Shown piece after piece: positions 26,217-35,621 of a DNA stretch of 64,000 bases. This DNA comes from Zobellia laminariae (GTDB lineage Bacteria; Bacteroidota; Bacteroidia; Flavobacteriales; Flavobacteriaceae), in NCBI RefSeq assembly GCF_009725995.1, contig NZ_RCNS01000004.1, forward strand, positions 496,001 through 560,000, written 5' to 3'. The notes beneath the pieces were generated by a model, which was given only the letters and a program-made list of their open reading frames with translations, did no database searches and was not told where the DNA came from. Within the stretch, counting starts at the first letter, position 1, and each line of letters begins with the position of its first letter. Both the position numbers and the translations under genes were made by a program.

Positions 26217-28769
26217 ATGGAACATATTTTCAAAAAAGGAAAAATTTGGTGGTCTATACTAACAATAATGCTATTTAGTTCCGGGGGCTACTCGCAGCCT
26301 AATACTACTTTCTCGCATGAGAACAAAGAACAGTCAGTTAGGGATTTTAGTGGTATGAAATGGCGGATGAAAATGATGCTGCCAGGAGAGGGTATCAAAA
26401 GAGGGCTGCACAAATTGCCTTCAGAAGATATAGAAACTTTGGTTTGGAACAATGCCGAAGTGCCTGGAGATGTCTATACGGATTTATGGAAAGCCGGTGT
26501 TATTGATGATCCTTATTTTGGTAGAAATAGTGTAAAAGCACAATGGGTGCAGCAATATGAATGGTGGTATGCATACCAATTTCAAGTAAAAGAGGGTGTT
26601 GAAAACCAAGTAGTGGACATCAAGTTTGAAGGAGTTGATTACAGTTGTGAGGTTTGGCTAAACGGACATTTTTTAGGAAAGAATGAAGGGGCACTTTCTG
26701 GATTCTCTTTTAATGTAAACGACTATTTACGAATAAGTGAACACGATTATCTAAAAGGGCAGAATATGCTAGTGGTCAAGATTGACCCTGCGCCACAGGT
26801 AAATGCGTTTGTTGCGGGTAAAAAAACACCTTGGTTTGGAGATTATTGGAGAGATCTGGCTCCTATGGGTATTTGGCGCCCTGTAAAAATGGTGCGTAGT
26901 GGTAAAGTTCGTTTTAATGATGTCTACGCAAATACTACAATAAACGAAGATGGCTCTGCAGATGTTAGCATGGAGTTAACTATTGAAAACACAAATGCTA
27001 CGGCCAAGGACATGAATTTTGCTGTTTCTTTAAAAGGGAAAAATTTTGAATCCGAAGAAACTAAAATAGAATTCAACCAACTAGTGGCTCCTGGCTTACA
27101 TAAGGTAGTGAAGAATATTCATTTAGATAAACCCAAACTATGGTGGCCATGGGATTTAGGAGACCCTAATTTATATCTGGCCCGTATTTCACTTAAAGAC
27201 AACGAAGTATGGCACGATTATAATGAAACCACTTTTGGAATCCGGGAGGTTACTTCTAAATGGAACCCTGGTTTTGTAAAAGATGTAGATGTTACGTTTC
27301 CAAGATCAACCTATATAAATGGCAAATTTCATTTCATTCGTTCTGCATGTTGGGGTGGTCCAGTAGATATTTTTACGGGAAGAACATCTAAAGAAGAATA
27401 CTTTGAGCTGATTAAAATGGCCAAAGAGATGAACATGAACAACATCCGAATCTTTGGATGGCACCCACCGGAAATTCCTGAATTCTATCAATATGCAGAT
27501 GAAATGGGCTTGACCATTTGGCAAGATATGATTCCACTTGGGACAGGTAATATACCAATGGAAGAGGAGAATGTTGCTCAGATATTCAATGAGGGTGTTA
27601 AGGTGATTAAAGAGCGTAGAAACCATCCGTCATTAATTATGATGGAAGGAGGAGAAGAAATGATGTTCCGTACGCGTGATCCAATAGCAGGAAGAAAATT
27701 TTTGGAGCGTTTGGGAGATTCATTACAGGCGTATGCCAAGTTACCTTATGTACCAGATTCTCCAATGACAGACCATGTTGCTCAGCAAGCAGGTTTTAAG
27801 CCTAAAGAAGCGGTACACGCACTGCGTTATTTTTATGATATGGGCGAGTGGCTGCATGAAGATTGGTATCAAACCAAAGCAGATGGCTATCCTATTGTTC
27901 CAGAATTTGCTATTACTTCTGTACCTTCTGTAGAGAGTTTAAAGAAATTTATTCCTAAGGATGAAATGTGGCCTCCGGGATTAAGCTGGGGACATCACTG
28001 GGCAGATTTAACACGTCTACGTATGCAGAATTGGGATGTGTTTGGTAGTGAAATGAAAGGCTCATTAGAGGAATTTGTAAATGCCACACAAGATGCACAA
28101 GGAATCATTTTTCAAAATGGAATAGAACACTTTCGTAGAGATAAACCAAGTTTAAGTGCAATTGCATTGTGTCATTACATTACCTACGGACCGGATATGA
28201 AATGGGCCATTGTAGATAATTATCAAAAGCCTAAAAACTCGTACTACTATGTTCAAAAAGCATATCAGCCATTATTAGTGAATTTTGAATTTAATAAACG
28301 TAGATGGCATACAGATGAACCTTTTGTAGGGAATATATGGGTGGTTAATGATTTCTATAAGTCCTATGAGGATTGCACCATTAAATTTAAAGTTAGTAAT
28401 GACGAAAAGAAGACGTTGTTCAAGAAAACTTATGATGTTGCTGCAATAGATGAGAATAGTGTAAAGCAATTGTTTTCAATCAGCGAGGATGTTTTAGGTA
28501 AGGTGAAAGGGAGATTTTATGTGGAATTGGAGTTGTTGGATAATGACGGAAAGCAAATTTCGCATAATGACTATTTCTTCTTGATAGGAGATCAGGCCCA
28601 AGCAACAAAACGTTTTCAAGAATGGAAAGAAGAACGCTTAGAAATGGAAAATGGCAATGCCCATGGAGGGTATGGTTCTTACTATTTCTTCTTTGACGAG
28701 TTTACCCGCGAAAACGGAAAAGATTACGATAGTGGCATTCAAAGACCAACAGCAATAGGTTTTGATTAA
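26217..28769 (+). CDS. Secreted glycoside hydrolase family 2 (beta-mannosidase-like branch) with altered clan-A motif
   Basis: 850 residues from the preferred ATG at 26217. An in-frame upstream Met (26190) would spoil the signal peptide, which reads KKGKIWWSILTIMLFSSG then YSQ. Domains in order: GH2 sugar-binding jelly roll (about 60-220), immunoglobulin-like domain (230-345), TIM barrel (350-620) and C-terminal beta domains. The nucleophile is the Glu in VPEFAITSVPS (E563). The acid/base Glu is E481 in MEGGEE, where the usual clan-A G-N-N-E or N-E signature has its Asn replaced by Glu (E480). It probably acts in the periplasm on a beta-glycoside. It is the first gene of the seven-gene operon under IclR. 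Confidence 0.88.
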   Translation: MEHIFKKGKIWWSILTIMLFSSGGYSQPNTTFSHENKEQSVRDFSGMKWRMKMMLPGEGIKRGLHKLPSEDIETLVWNNAEVPGDVYTDLWKAGVIDDPYFGRNSVKAQWVQQYEWWYAYQFQVKEGVENQVVDIKFEGVDYSCEVWLNGHFLGKNEGALSGFSFNVNDYLRISEHDYLKGQNMLVVKIDPAPQVNAFVAGKKTPWFGDYWRDLAPMGIWRPVKMVRSGKVRFNDVYANTTINEDGSADVSMELTIENTNATAKDMNFAVSLKGKNFESEETKIEFNQLVAPGLHKVVKNIHLDKPKLWWPWDLGDPNLYLARISLKDNEVWHDYNETTFGIREVTSKWNPGFVKDVDVTFPRSTYINGKFHFIRSACWGGPVDIFTGRTSKEEYFELIKMAKEMNMNNIRIFGWHPPEIPEFYQYADEMGLTIWQDMIPLGTGNIPMEEENVAQIFNEGVKVIKERRNHPSLIMMEGGEEMMFRTRDPIAGRKFLERLGDSLQAYAKLPYVPDSPMTDHVAQQAGFKPKEAVHALRYFYDMGEWLHEDWYQTKADGYPIVPEFAITSVPSVESLKKFIPKDEMWPPGLSWGHHWADLTRLRMQNWDVFGSEMKGSLEEFVNATQDAQGIIFQNGIEHFRRDKPSLSAIALCHYITYGPDMKWAIVDNYQKPKNSYYYVQKAYQPLLVNFEFNKRRWHTDEPFVGNIWVVNDFYKSYEDCTIKFKVSNDEKKTLFKKTYDVAAIDENSVKQLFSISEDVLGKVKGRFYVELELLDNDGKQISHNDYFFLIGDQAQATKRFQEWKEERLEMENGNAHGGYGSYYFFFDEFTRENGKDYDSGIQRPTAIGFD

Positions 28770-29934
28770 TAGTAAGGATTTAAAAAAAATAAAATTGAAA
28801 AATAAGAGAATACAATTAAAGGGAATTACTTGGGATCATAGCAGAGGATTTACTTCGGTTGTGGCAACTGCGCAACGTTTTCATGAGTTAAATCCTAATG
28901 TAGAAATTACTTGGGAAAAAAGGTCTTTACAGGCGTTTGCTGACGAGCCTATTAATGAATTAGCGAAGCGCTATGACCTTTTAATTATTGATCACCCTTG
29001 GGCAGGTTTTGCGGCCCGTACGGGAGTTATTGTTCCTTTAAACGAACATTTGCCAAAAGCTTTTTTGGAGGACCAAGAGAACAATTCTGTGGGTAAATCT
29101 CATGAAAGCTATTGTTTTGAAGGGTACCAAAGTGCTTTGGCTATTGATGCTGCAACACCGGTGGCCGCTAGTCGTCCGGATTTATTGAAGGAAACTCCAA
29201 AAACATGGAATGATTTGGTGGATTTGGCAAAAGAGGGTAAAGTAGCTATACCCGGTATTCCACAAGATACGCTCATGAGCTTCTATATGGTATGTTGTAC
29301 CTTGGGAGAAGACGTGTCTTTATCTCAAGAATATTTTATATCTGAAGAAATAGGGATAAAAGCATTGAAAATGCTACGGGATTTAGGACAGTATATTGCA
29401 GACGAATGTTATGATATGAATCCTATTAAAGTCTATGAAGCAATGACTTTAGGGGATACGTATGCTTATTCACCATTTGCTTATGGTTATACCAATTACT
29501 CTCGTAAAGGATATGCAAGAAAATTACTGAAGTTTCATGATATGACTTCTATTGGCGGTCAAAAGCTAATAAGTACTCTGGGGGGTACAGGTTTAGCAAT
29601 TTCGGCTAGTAGTGAGAATACAGAAATGGCGTTAAAATATGCGGAGTACGTCGCAGCACCAGAAACGCAAGCGGGACTTTTCTTTGATAATGGCGGCCAA
29701 CCAGGACACCGTTCTGTATGGACAAATAAAGAAACCAATGCAGTTTGTATGGATTTCTTTAAGGATACGCTGCCTGCTTTAGATAGAGCTTTTTTACGCC
29801 CACGTTATCATGGGCATATGTTCTTTCAAGATAATGCAGGAGCACCTATTCGTGAGTACATGAAAAATGGAGGAGATGCAAAAGAGGTTTTAAATACCTT
29901 GAATACCTTGTATTTAAAATCAATAAAATTATAG
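28762..29934 (+). CDS. Solute-binding-protein-like (family 1) protein without signal peptide
   Basis: A 390-codon frame with a TTG start overlapping the GH2 stop; a second TTG at 28795 (MKNKRIQLKGITWDHSRGF) is equally possible. No ATG is available near the start. The body has the two-lobed extracellular solute-binding protein family 1 signature (ITWDHSRGFTSVVATAQRFH near the N-terminus, TPKTWNDLVDLAKEGKVAIP in the middle, ASSENTEMALKYAEYVAAPE later). Neither start gives a hydrophobic leader, so the protein should stay in the cytoplasm, and no ABC permease or ATPase lies in the window. It sits 2 bp from the first CoA-transferase. It may be an intracellular ligand sensor, carrier or an enzyme built on the binding-protein fold. 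Confidence 0.8.
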   Translation: MINSKDLKKIKLKNKRIQLKGITWDHSRGFTSVVATAQRFHELNPNVEITWEKRSLQAFADEPINELAKRYDLLIIDHPWAGFAARTGVIVPLNEHLPKAFLEDQENNSVGKSHESYCFEGYQSALAIDAATPVAASRPDLLKETPKTWNDLVDLAKEGKVAIPGIPQDTLMSFYMVCCTLGEDVSLSQEYFISEEIGIKALKMLRDLGQYIADECYDMNPIKVYEAMTLGDTYAYSPFAYGYTNYSRKGYARKLLKFHDMTSIGGQKLISTLGGTGLAISASSENTEMALKYAEYVAAPETQAGLFFDNGGQPGHRSVWTNKETNAVCMDFFKDTLPALDRAFLRPRYHGHMFFQDNAGAPIREYMKNGGDAKEVLNTLNTLYLKSIKL

Positions 29935-29936
29935 AC

Positions 29937-31082
29937 ATGCTACCATTAGAAGGAATTACAGTTTTAGAATTTGCACAGTTTATGGCTGGACCTTCCGCTG
30001 GATTGAAAATGGCAGATTTAGGGGCTAGAGTAATAAAAATTGAGCGTCCTAAAACAGGAGAAGCAGGTAGGCAAATTGCACTCAAAAATTTGTTTATTGA
30101 TGAAAGTAGCATGGTATTTCATACGGCCAATAGAAACAAACAATCCTACGCAGCAAATTTAAAAGATGTCAACGATTTAGAGCGTGTTAAGAAACTAATT
30201 GCGCAGGCAGATGTCATGACACATAACTTTCGTCCAGGAGTAATGGAAAAAATTGGGCTGGATTATGATACGGTACATAGCATCAATCCTAAAATAATTT
30301 ATGGTGTGGTTTCGGGCTATGGTCCTGTTGGTCCTTGGGCCAAAAAACCGGGTCAGGATTTATTAATTCAATCTTTATCGGGATTTGTAAATCTATCTGG
30401 TAATGCAGAAGATGACCCCACCGCATCAGGATTGGCTACTTCAGATATTTTTACTGGGGTTCATTTGGTACAGGGAATTTTAGCCGCTCTTATCAGCAGA
30501 ACAAAAACCGGTAAGGGAGCTAAGATTGAAGTTAGTTTACTGGAGTCTACGTTAGATATTCAGTTTGAATTATTGACTACCTATTTAAACGATGGGAATC
30601 AATTACCAAAGCGTGTAAAGAAAGGAAGTGCACATGCTTATGTTGCTGCGCCATATGGACTATACCAAACAAAAGACAGCTTTATGGCTATAGCCTTAAC
30701 TCCGTTAGATGAATTGGTTAAAGCAATGGGGCTGTCATTGCCCAATCAGTTTTTAGCTAAAGAAACTTGGTTTACAGAAAGAGATGCTATTATGGATTTT
30801 CTAAGAGAGCATCTCATAAAAGAAACTACCCAATACTGGTTAGACCTTTTTGAACCATTAGATTTTAGAGTTTCGGCTGTTTTTGATTATAAAACGATTC
30901 TAGATCATGACGCTTATAAAGTGCTTAAAATGGACCAAGATGTAGAAACTTCTGATGGTATTATCATGAAGACCACTCGTTGTCCTATTCGTATAGATGG
31001 AGAGCGAATTTTTAGCAGGAAATCTGCACCAAAAGTAGGAGAAGATAATGGTTTAATTGATAATGAATTTAATCTGAATTAG
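29937..31082 (+). CDS. Family III (CaiB/BaiF) CoA-transferase, copy 1
   Basis: A 381-residue enzyme that moves CoA between carboxylic acids through an aspartyl-CoA intermediate. The N-terminal GITVLEFAQFMAGPSAGLKM and DLGARVIKIERP are typical. The catalytic Asp is D170 in GLATSDIFTG, aligned with D169 of formyl-CoA transferase. The length is slightly short of the usual 400-430 residues. It is followed after 2 bp by a clear paralogue, so the two may form a heterodimer. Donor and acceptor cannot be read from sequence. Confidence 0.92.
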   Translation: MLPLEGITVLEFAQFMAGPSAGLKMADLGARVIKIERPKTGEAGRQIALKNLFIDESSMVFHTANRNKQSYAANLKDVNDLERVKKLIAQADVMTHNFRPGVMEKIGLDYDTVHSINPKIIYGVVSGYGPVGPWAKKPGQDLLIQSLSGFVNLSGNAEDDPTASGLATSDIFTGVHLVQGILAALISRTKTGKGAKIEVSLLESTLDIQFELLTTYLNDGNQLPKRVKKGSAHAYVAAPYGLYQTKDSFMAIALTPLDELVKAMGLSLPNQFLAKETWFTERDAIMDFLREHLIKETTQYWLDLFEPLDFRVSAVFDYKTILDHDAYKVLKMDQDVETSDGIIMKTTRCPIRIDGERIFSRKSAPKVGEDNGLIDNEFNLN

Positions 31083-31084
31083 TC

Positions 31085-32227
31085 ATGAAAAAACCATTAG
31101 AAGGCATATTAGTAATTGATTTTAGTCAGTATTTATCAGGACCATCGGCAAGTTTGCGATTAGCCGATTTAGGAGCAAGAGTAATAAAGGTCGAAAAGCC
31201 AGTTAGCGGCGATATGGGAAGACAATTATATTGTTCCAACGTGATTATGAATGGTGAATCCTCTATGTTTCACGCCATCAATAGAAATAAACAAAGTTAC
31301 GTTGCAGATATGAAATCTGTGCAAGAACGAGAAAAAGTATATAGACTTATTGCAAAAGCAGATGTCCTATTGCATAATTTTAGACCTGGAGTAGCAGATA
31401 AATTGGGAATCGATTTTGATACGATTCAATCTATCAATTCTAGTATCGTTTATGCAGAATTAACGGGCTACGGAAAAGAAGGTGTTTGGAAGAATAAACC
31501 AGGGTTGGATTTATTGTTACAATCCGTATCAGGTTTGACCCAACTAAACGGAAACGATGGTGCAGGACCAGTGCCTATTGGTTTAGCAGTAATAGATATC
31601 TTATCTGGTGCACATTTGGCCCAAGGTATTTTGGCTTGTTTGTATCGAAAACTAACCACCGGTAAAGGTGGCAAGGTTGAGGTTAGTATGCTAGAATCGG
31701 CTTTGGAATATCAGTTTGAATCCGTAACCTGCTTTTTTAGAGACGGAGGGCAACCTACTGAACGCCCAAAAACTAATTCTGCACACGCTTATTTGGGAGC
31801 GCCGTATGGTGTTTACAAAACCAAAAATGGAAACATAGCATTGGCTATGGGTTCTATTCCTTTTATAGGGGAGTTGTTGGGTTGTTTGGAATTATTAAAC
31901 TATCCCGAAGTTGATAGTTGGTTTAGCCAGCGTGATGAAATTAAGGGCATTTTGGCAAATCACTTGAAAACAAAAGATACCAAAGAATGGTTGGCAGTTT
32001 TAGAACCTGCTGATATTTGGTGTGCTGAAATTATGGATTGGAAAACCTTGTTTGACAAGGAAGCTTTCAAAATTTTAGAAATGGTTCAAAAAGTCCAAAT
32101 GTCTGATGGATATGGATATGAAACTACACGTTGCCCCATTCAGATAAACGGAGCGTGGTTGAAATCTGAAAAGGGAAGTCCTATTTTAGGAGAGCATACA
32201 GAAAAGATAAATACGGAATTTGCATAA
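31085..32227 (+). CDS. Family III (CaiB/BaiF) CoA-transferase, copy 2
   Basis: A 380-residue paralogue of the preceding protein, recognisable along its whole length (GPSASLRLADLGARVIKVEK, SYVADMKSV, HNFRPGVADKLGIDFDTIQS). The catalytic Asp is kept as D171 in GLAVIDILSG, so both copies look active. Shared ends such as TTRCPI(R/Q)I(D/N)G point to a tandem duplication. The start is 2 bp after copy 1 and the stop 2 bp before the enoyl-CoA hydratase gene, implying translational coupling. Confidence 0.92.
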   Translation: MKKPLEGILVIDFSQYLSGPSASLRLADLGARVIKVEKPVSGDMGRQLYCSNVIMNGESSMFHAINRNKQSYVADMKSVQEREKVYRLIAKADVLLHNFRPGVADKLGIDFDTIQSINSSIVYAELTGYGKEGVWKNKPGLDLLLQSVSGLTQLNGNDGAGPVPIGLAVIDILSGAHLAQGILACLYRKLTTGKGGKVEVSMLESALEYQFESVTCFFRDGGQPTERPKTNSAHAYLGAPYGVYKTKNGNIALAMGSIPFIGELLGCLELLNYPEVDSWFSQRDEIKGILANHLKTKDTKEWLAVLEPADIWCAEIMDWKTLFDKEAFKILEMVQKVQMSDGYGYETTRCPIQINGAWLKSEKGSPILGEHTEKINTEFA

Positions 32228-32229
32228 AG

Positions 32230-33009
32230 ATGAGTTTAGAAGAACAGGTAGTAGTTAAAAAAGAAGCCGCTGTAGCCATCATTAGCTTAAATAGACCTAA
32301 GGCGAACAGTTATTACAAAGGCTTCTTAGAAAATATTAGTCAATCAATAAAAGATGCCAGTGCAGATGCCGCTGTTAAAGTAATATTGATAAACAGCACT
32401 TCTGAAAAGTTTTTCTGTGCTGGCGCCGATATAAAGATATTCAGTAGCAATACAACGGAGCAGAATGCCGAAATGGTGGTAGCTGCTAATCAAGTTTGTA
32501 AAGCAATGGTATCAAGTAAAAAAATAATTGTTTCCGCAATAAAAGGCCATGTATTGGGAGGCGGATTAGAAATGATAATGGCTTGTGATATCCGCTTGGC
32601 TGCCCAAGGCGATTTTTTAATTGGACTCCCAGAAGTTAAATTGGGATTGATGCCTGGTAATGGAGGAACTCCTCGTTTAATAGATTTAATAGGCGCCAGT
32701 AGAGCTATGGAACTGTTAGTAACTGGAAATTCCATTTCGCCACAAAAAGCCTATGATTTTGGTCTGTTTAATCAATTGTATGCAAAGAAAGATTTTGAAC
32801 AAAAGGTTGCTGATTATGTGAATGCATTAGCGCAAGGAGCAGGGCAAGCTATGGCGGCCATTAAACATTATGTGCAGGAACATAAAGGAATGTCATTACA
32901 AGAGTCATTAGAGCATGAAGCAACTTTGGTGGCTACTCTGTACAATACATTTGATGCTAAAGAAGGTTTCCAGGCATTTGTAGAAAAGCGAAGCCCAAAA
33001 TTTAAGTAA
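32230..33009 (+). CDS. Enoyl-CoA hydratase/isomerase (crotonase) family
   Basis: A 259-residue crotonase. The oxyanion-hole segments are FFCAGAD (residues 61-67) and GHVLGGGLE (106-114). Both catalytic glutamates of enoyl-CoA hydratase are present, E114 and E135 ([19 protein letters not shown]), so reversible hydration or dehydration of an acyl-CoA is likely. It should act on the CoA ester made by the adjacent transferases. Pairing of a CaiB-type transferase with a crotonase recalls CaiB/CaiD of carnitine metabolism, but no other carnitine gene is present. Confidence 0.92.
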   Translation: MSLEEQVVVKKEAAVAIISLNRPKANSYYKGFLENISQSIKDASADAAVKVILINSTSEKFFCAGADIKIFSSNTTEQNAEMVVAANQVCKAMVSSKKIIVSAIKGHVLGGGLEMIMACDIRLAAQGDFLIGLPEVKLGLMPGNGGTPRLIDLIGASRAMELLVTGNSISPQKAYDFGLFNQLYAKKDFEQKVADYVNALAQGAGQAMAAIKHYVQEHKGMSLQESLEHEATLVATLYNTFDAKEGFQAFVEKRSPKFK

Positions 33010-33025
33010 CGGAAAAAATAAGAGT

Positions 33026-34483
33026 ATGCAACAAGATATAAAGCATTATAGGTGTTACATTAACGGAGAATGGTTAGACTCGGCTATCCGAGAAAAAATA
33101 GAGGTTGAAGACCCTGCAAACAATACCGTTTTTGCTACGGTTACTGCCTGTACTACAGAAGATGTTCAGTATGCATTAGAAACCTCAGAAAAAGCCGGAT
33201 TTGAATGGAAACTTTTACCGGCACAAAGCAGGGCTAACTATATCTATGCTATTGCAGACCGTCTAAAATTAGAACGAGAGCATTTTGCCCAACTTTTAGT
33301 ACATGAACAAGGTAAAACCTACATGGAAGCCTTAGGGGAAGTAGATGACACTATTCGCTACATGACCTACGGAGCCGAAGCCGCTCGTAGAATTCAAGGA
33401 GCAGTATTTCCATCGGATAATGTAAATGAGCGCTTAACCATATATAAGGTGCCTTATGGGGTTACGGTTGCTTTATGTGCTTTTAATTACCCATTGGCAC
33501 TAATAGGCCGAAAGTTAGGGCCTGCGTTGGCCACCGGGAATACAATTATCTTAAAACCACACGAATTAACACCAACTACGGCATCAGAATTTTGTCGTTT
33601 AGTAGCTGAGGCCGGGTTACCTAAAGGAGTAGTAAATATGGTGTCTACCAAAAGTGTAGAAGTAGCTTCTTTATTAGTGGAAAGTCCTATTACAAAACTT
33701 ATTAGTCTTACAGGTAGTACCAATGCGGGTAGAGCTATGTACCGTGCTGCGGCAAATAATATTACCGGTTTAATATTAGAGCTAGGAGGAAAGGCCCCTT
33801 TTATTGTTTGTGCAGATGCAGATGTGGATAAGGCGGTGGAAGCTGCTGTAATTTCGCGTTATGCGAATTGTGGTCAAGTATGTATTTGTAATGAAATGGT
33901 CATGGTAGATGAAAAAATTGCGGATGAGTTTACAGACAAACTTGTACAACGCGTGAAACAAATAAAAACAGGAAATCCGTTTGATAGTACTATTAATATG
34001 GGACCAAATGTGAGTACCAAAGGGTTAGATAGAGTAGACCAGTTGGTAAAAGATAATATTGCCGAAGGAGCAGAATTAGTGCTAGGAGGCAAAAGACCTC
34101 AAGGAGCAGAGTTTGAAAGGGGTAATTGGTATGAACCAACGGTTTTAACTAATGTAAAAAACGGAGATGCTACAACTAAACATGAGTTATTTGCGCCAGT
34201 ATTACCCATTATGAAGGTTTCAGGTTTTGAAGAAGCAATGGCCTATTCTAACGCAAGGGAAGAAGGCTTATCGGCTTACTTATATTCTAATGACTATAGA
34301 ACCCACCAGAAAGCAATTGACCAATTAGAAGTGGGTACAATCTTTATAAACAAACACATCGTAGGTTATATTCAAGGCTATCATTCTGGTCATAAAACAT
34401 CAGGTACAGGAGGTGAAGATGGTGTATACGGTATAGAAGACCACTTACAGAAAAGAACTATCTATCTAGATTATTCAGAATAA
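33026..34483 (+). CDS. NAD-dependent aldehyde dehydrogenase, AldA-like (lactaldehyde/glycolaldehyde type)
   Basis: A 485-residue aldehyde dehydrogenase. Catalytic residues are N154 (CAFNYP), E252 (LELGGKAP) and C286 ([10 protein letters not shown]). The C-terminal [20 protein letters not shown] closely resembles E. coli lactaldehyde dehydrogenase AldA, which oxidises lactaldehyde and glycolaldehyde. In this operon it would turn an aldehyde from sugar breakdown into the acid that the CoA-transferases then activate. No aldolase is present in the operon, so the aldehyde source must lie elsewhere or be the aglycone itself. Confidence 0.9.
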   Translation: MQQDIKHYRCYINGEWLDSAIREKIEVEDPANNTVFATVTACTTEDVQYALETSEKAGFEWKLLPAQSRANYIYAIADRLKLEREHFAQLLVHEQGKTYMEALGEVDDTIRYMTYGAEAARRIQGAVFPSDNVNERLTIYKVPYGVTVALCAFNYPLALIGRKLGPALATGNTIILKPHELTPTTASEFCRLVAEAGLPKGVVNMVSTKSVEVASLLVESPITKLISLTGSTNAGRAMYRAAANNITGLILELGGKAPFIVCADADVDKAVEAAVISRYANCGQVCICNEMVMVDEKIADEFTDKLVQRVKQIKTGNPFDSTINMGPNVSTKGLDRVDQLVKDNIAEGAELVLGGKRPQGAEFERGNWYEPTVLTNVKNGDATTKHELFAPVLPIMKVSGFEEAMAYSNAREEGLSAYLYSNDYRTHQKAIDQLEVGTIFINKHIVGYIQGYHSGHKTSGTGGEDGVYGIEDHLQKRTIYLDYSE

Positions 34484-34507
34484 AAATTTTCATTAAGAAA
34501 AAGGAAT

Positions 34508-35533
34508 ATGATACTAGGATTTTTCTGGGTGCTTTTGGCAGCAATTATGCTAGGTTTTTATGCTTTTCCAAGTAAATACATAAGACGCTATGAGGTAGCT
34601 AATTTGTGGGGTAGCTTCTGGCTATTCGCCATGTTCATTGTTCCCGTACTAGCTTCTTTTATTTTAGTAAACGGATTAGGCGATACCTATGCACAAGTTC
34701 CATCTTCAGTTTTTGTAAGCGTATTCTTTTTAAGTCTGCTCTGGGGAATAGGCAACCTTCTTTGGGGAATTAGTATTTCTAAAATAGGAATGGCTTTAGG
34801 CTTCTCTTTGCTAATAGGAGTTGCCACCTTAGTAGGCTCTATGATACCTTTTTTTATGGGGAATATAGAACAATTGCAAACTCCGGGTGGAATGGTGATT
34901 GTGCTAGGGATTTTGATAATCATGGGCGGAATTATACTAAACGGAAAAGCAGGACTTTTGCGGGAGTCTAATGAATCTATCACGAGTGATAGTAGTTCTT
35001 CTAAAAATATGAAGACAGGTATTGTTATGTGTATTGTAGGGGGTATTTGTGCCGCCGGTTTTAATCTGTCCTATCACGTAGCAGATAATATTGGTCATAT
35101 AGGAGCTATTTCTCAAGAGCAATTTGGTAATGCTCCATGGATAGCAAGATTGGCTGTAATGCTTCCGTCCTTTATTGGTAGTGGTGTTGTTACGGTTTTA
35201 TATTTTGTATATCAGTTAAGCAAAAGTAAATCATGGAATAAGTTTGCTTCAATAGCAAGCACAAAAAACATTGTATTAATTGCTATAATGGCAATTATTT
35301 ATGTGGCCTCCTTGATTATATATGGCTTGGGAGCCTATAATTTGGGGCCCTTGGGTACATCTGTTGGTTTTGCAGTATTTCAAACAGGCTGTATTATGGT
35401 CGCTAATTTATTAGGTGTATTCTCTGGCGAGTGGGCAAATGCTGGAGGGAAGAGCAAGCGTTTTTTATACTCGGGATTACTTGCAATGACAGGTGGTATT
35501 ATTGTCATTGCCTATGGTAACTTTATATCTTAA
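34508..35533 (+). CDS. RhaT-like / GRP-type drug-metabolite superfamily sugar permease
   Basis: A 341-residue protein with ten membrane helices. LLWGIGNLLWGISISKIGMA and EWANAGGKSKRFLYSGLLAM echo the L-rhamnose/H+ symporter RhaT (WGIGN and EWNNAG segments). It is therefore likely a proton-linked importer of a sugar, deoxysugar or related compound. It is the last gene of the operon, 24 bp after the aldehyde dehydrogenase, and would bring in what the secreted GH2 releases. Substrate unproven. Confidence 0.85.
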   Translation: MILGFFWVLLAAIMLGFYAFPSKYIRRYEVANLWGSFWLFAMFIVPVLASFILVNGLGDTYAQVPSSVFVSVFFLSLLWGIGNLLWGISISKIGMALGFSLLIGVATLVGSMIPFFMGNIEQLQTPGGMVIVLGILIIMGGIILNGKAGLLRESNESITSDSSSSKNMKTGIVMCIVGGICAAGFNLSYHVADNIGHIGAISQEQFGNAPWIARLAVMLPSFIGSGVVTVLYFVYQLSKSKSWNKFASIASTKNIVLIAIMAIIYVASLIIYGLGAYNLGPLGTSVGFAVFQTGCIMVANLLGVFSGEWANAGGKSKRFLYSGLLAMTGGIIVIAYGNFIS

Positions 35534-35621
35534 TATATTTCTTGGTCAGGTTATAAATCAGACCTATTATCCAAATGAGTCAAAAGAAATTTTATTTTTT
35601 AGCTTAGGATTTATTAGAAGG

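Noticed and set aside
29937..33009. Carnitine (Cai) operon
   Set aside because: CaiB-like and CaiD-like families are present, but CaiT, CaiC and CaiA are absent and the glycosidase and AldA-like genes do not fit.
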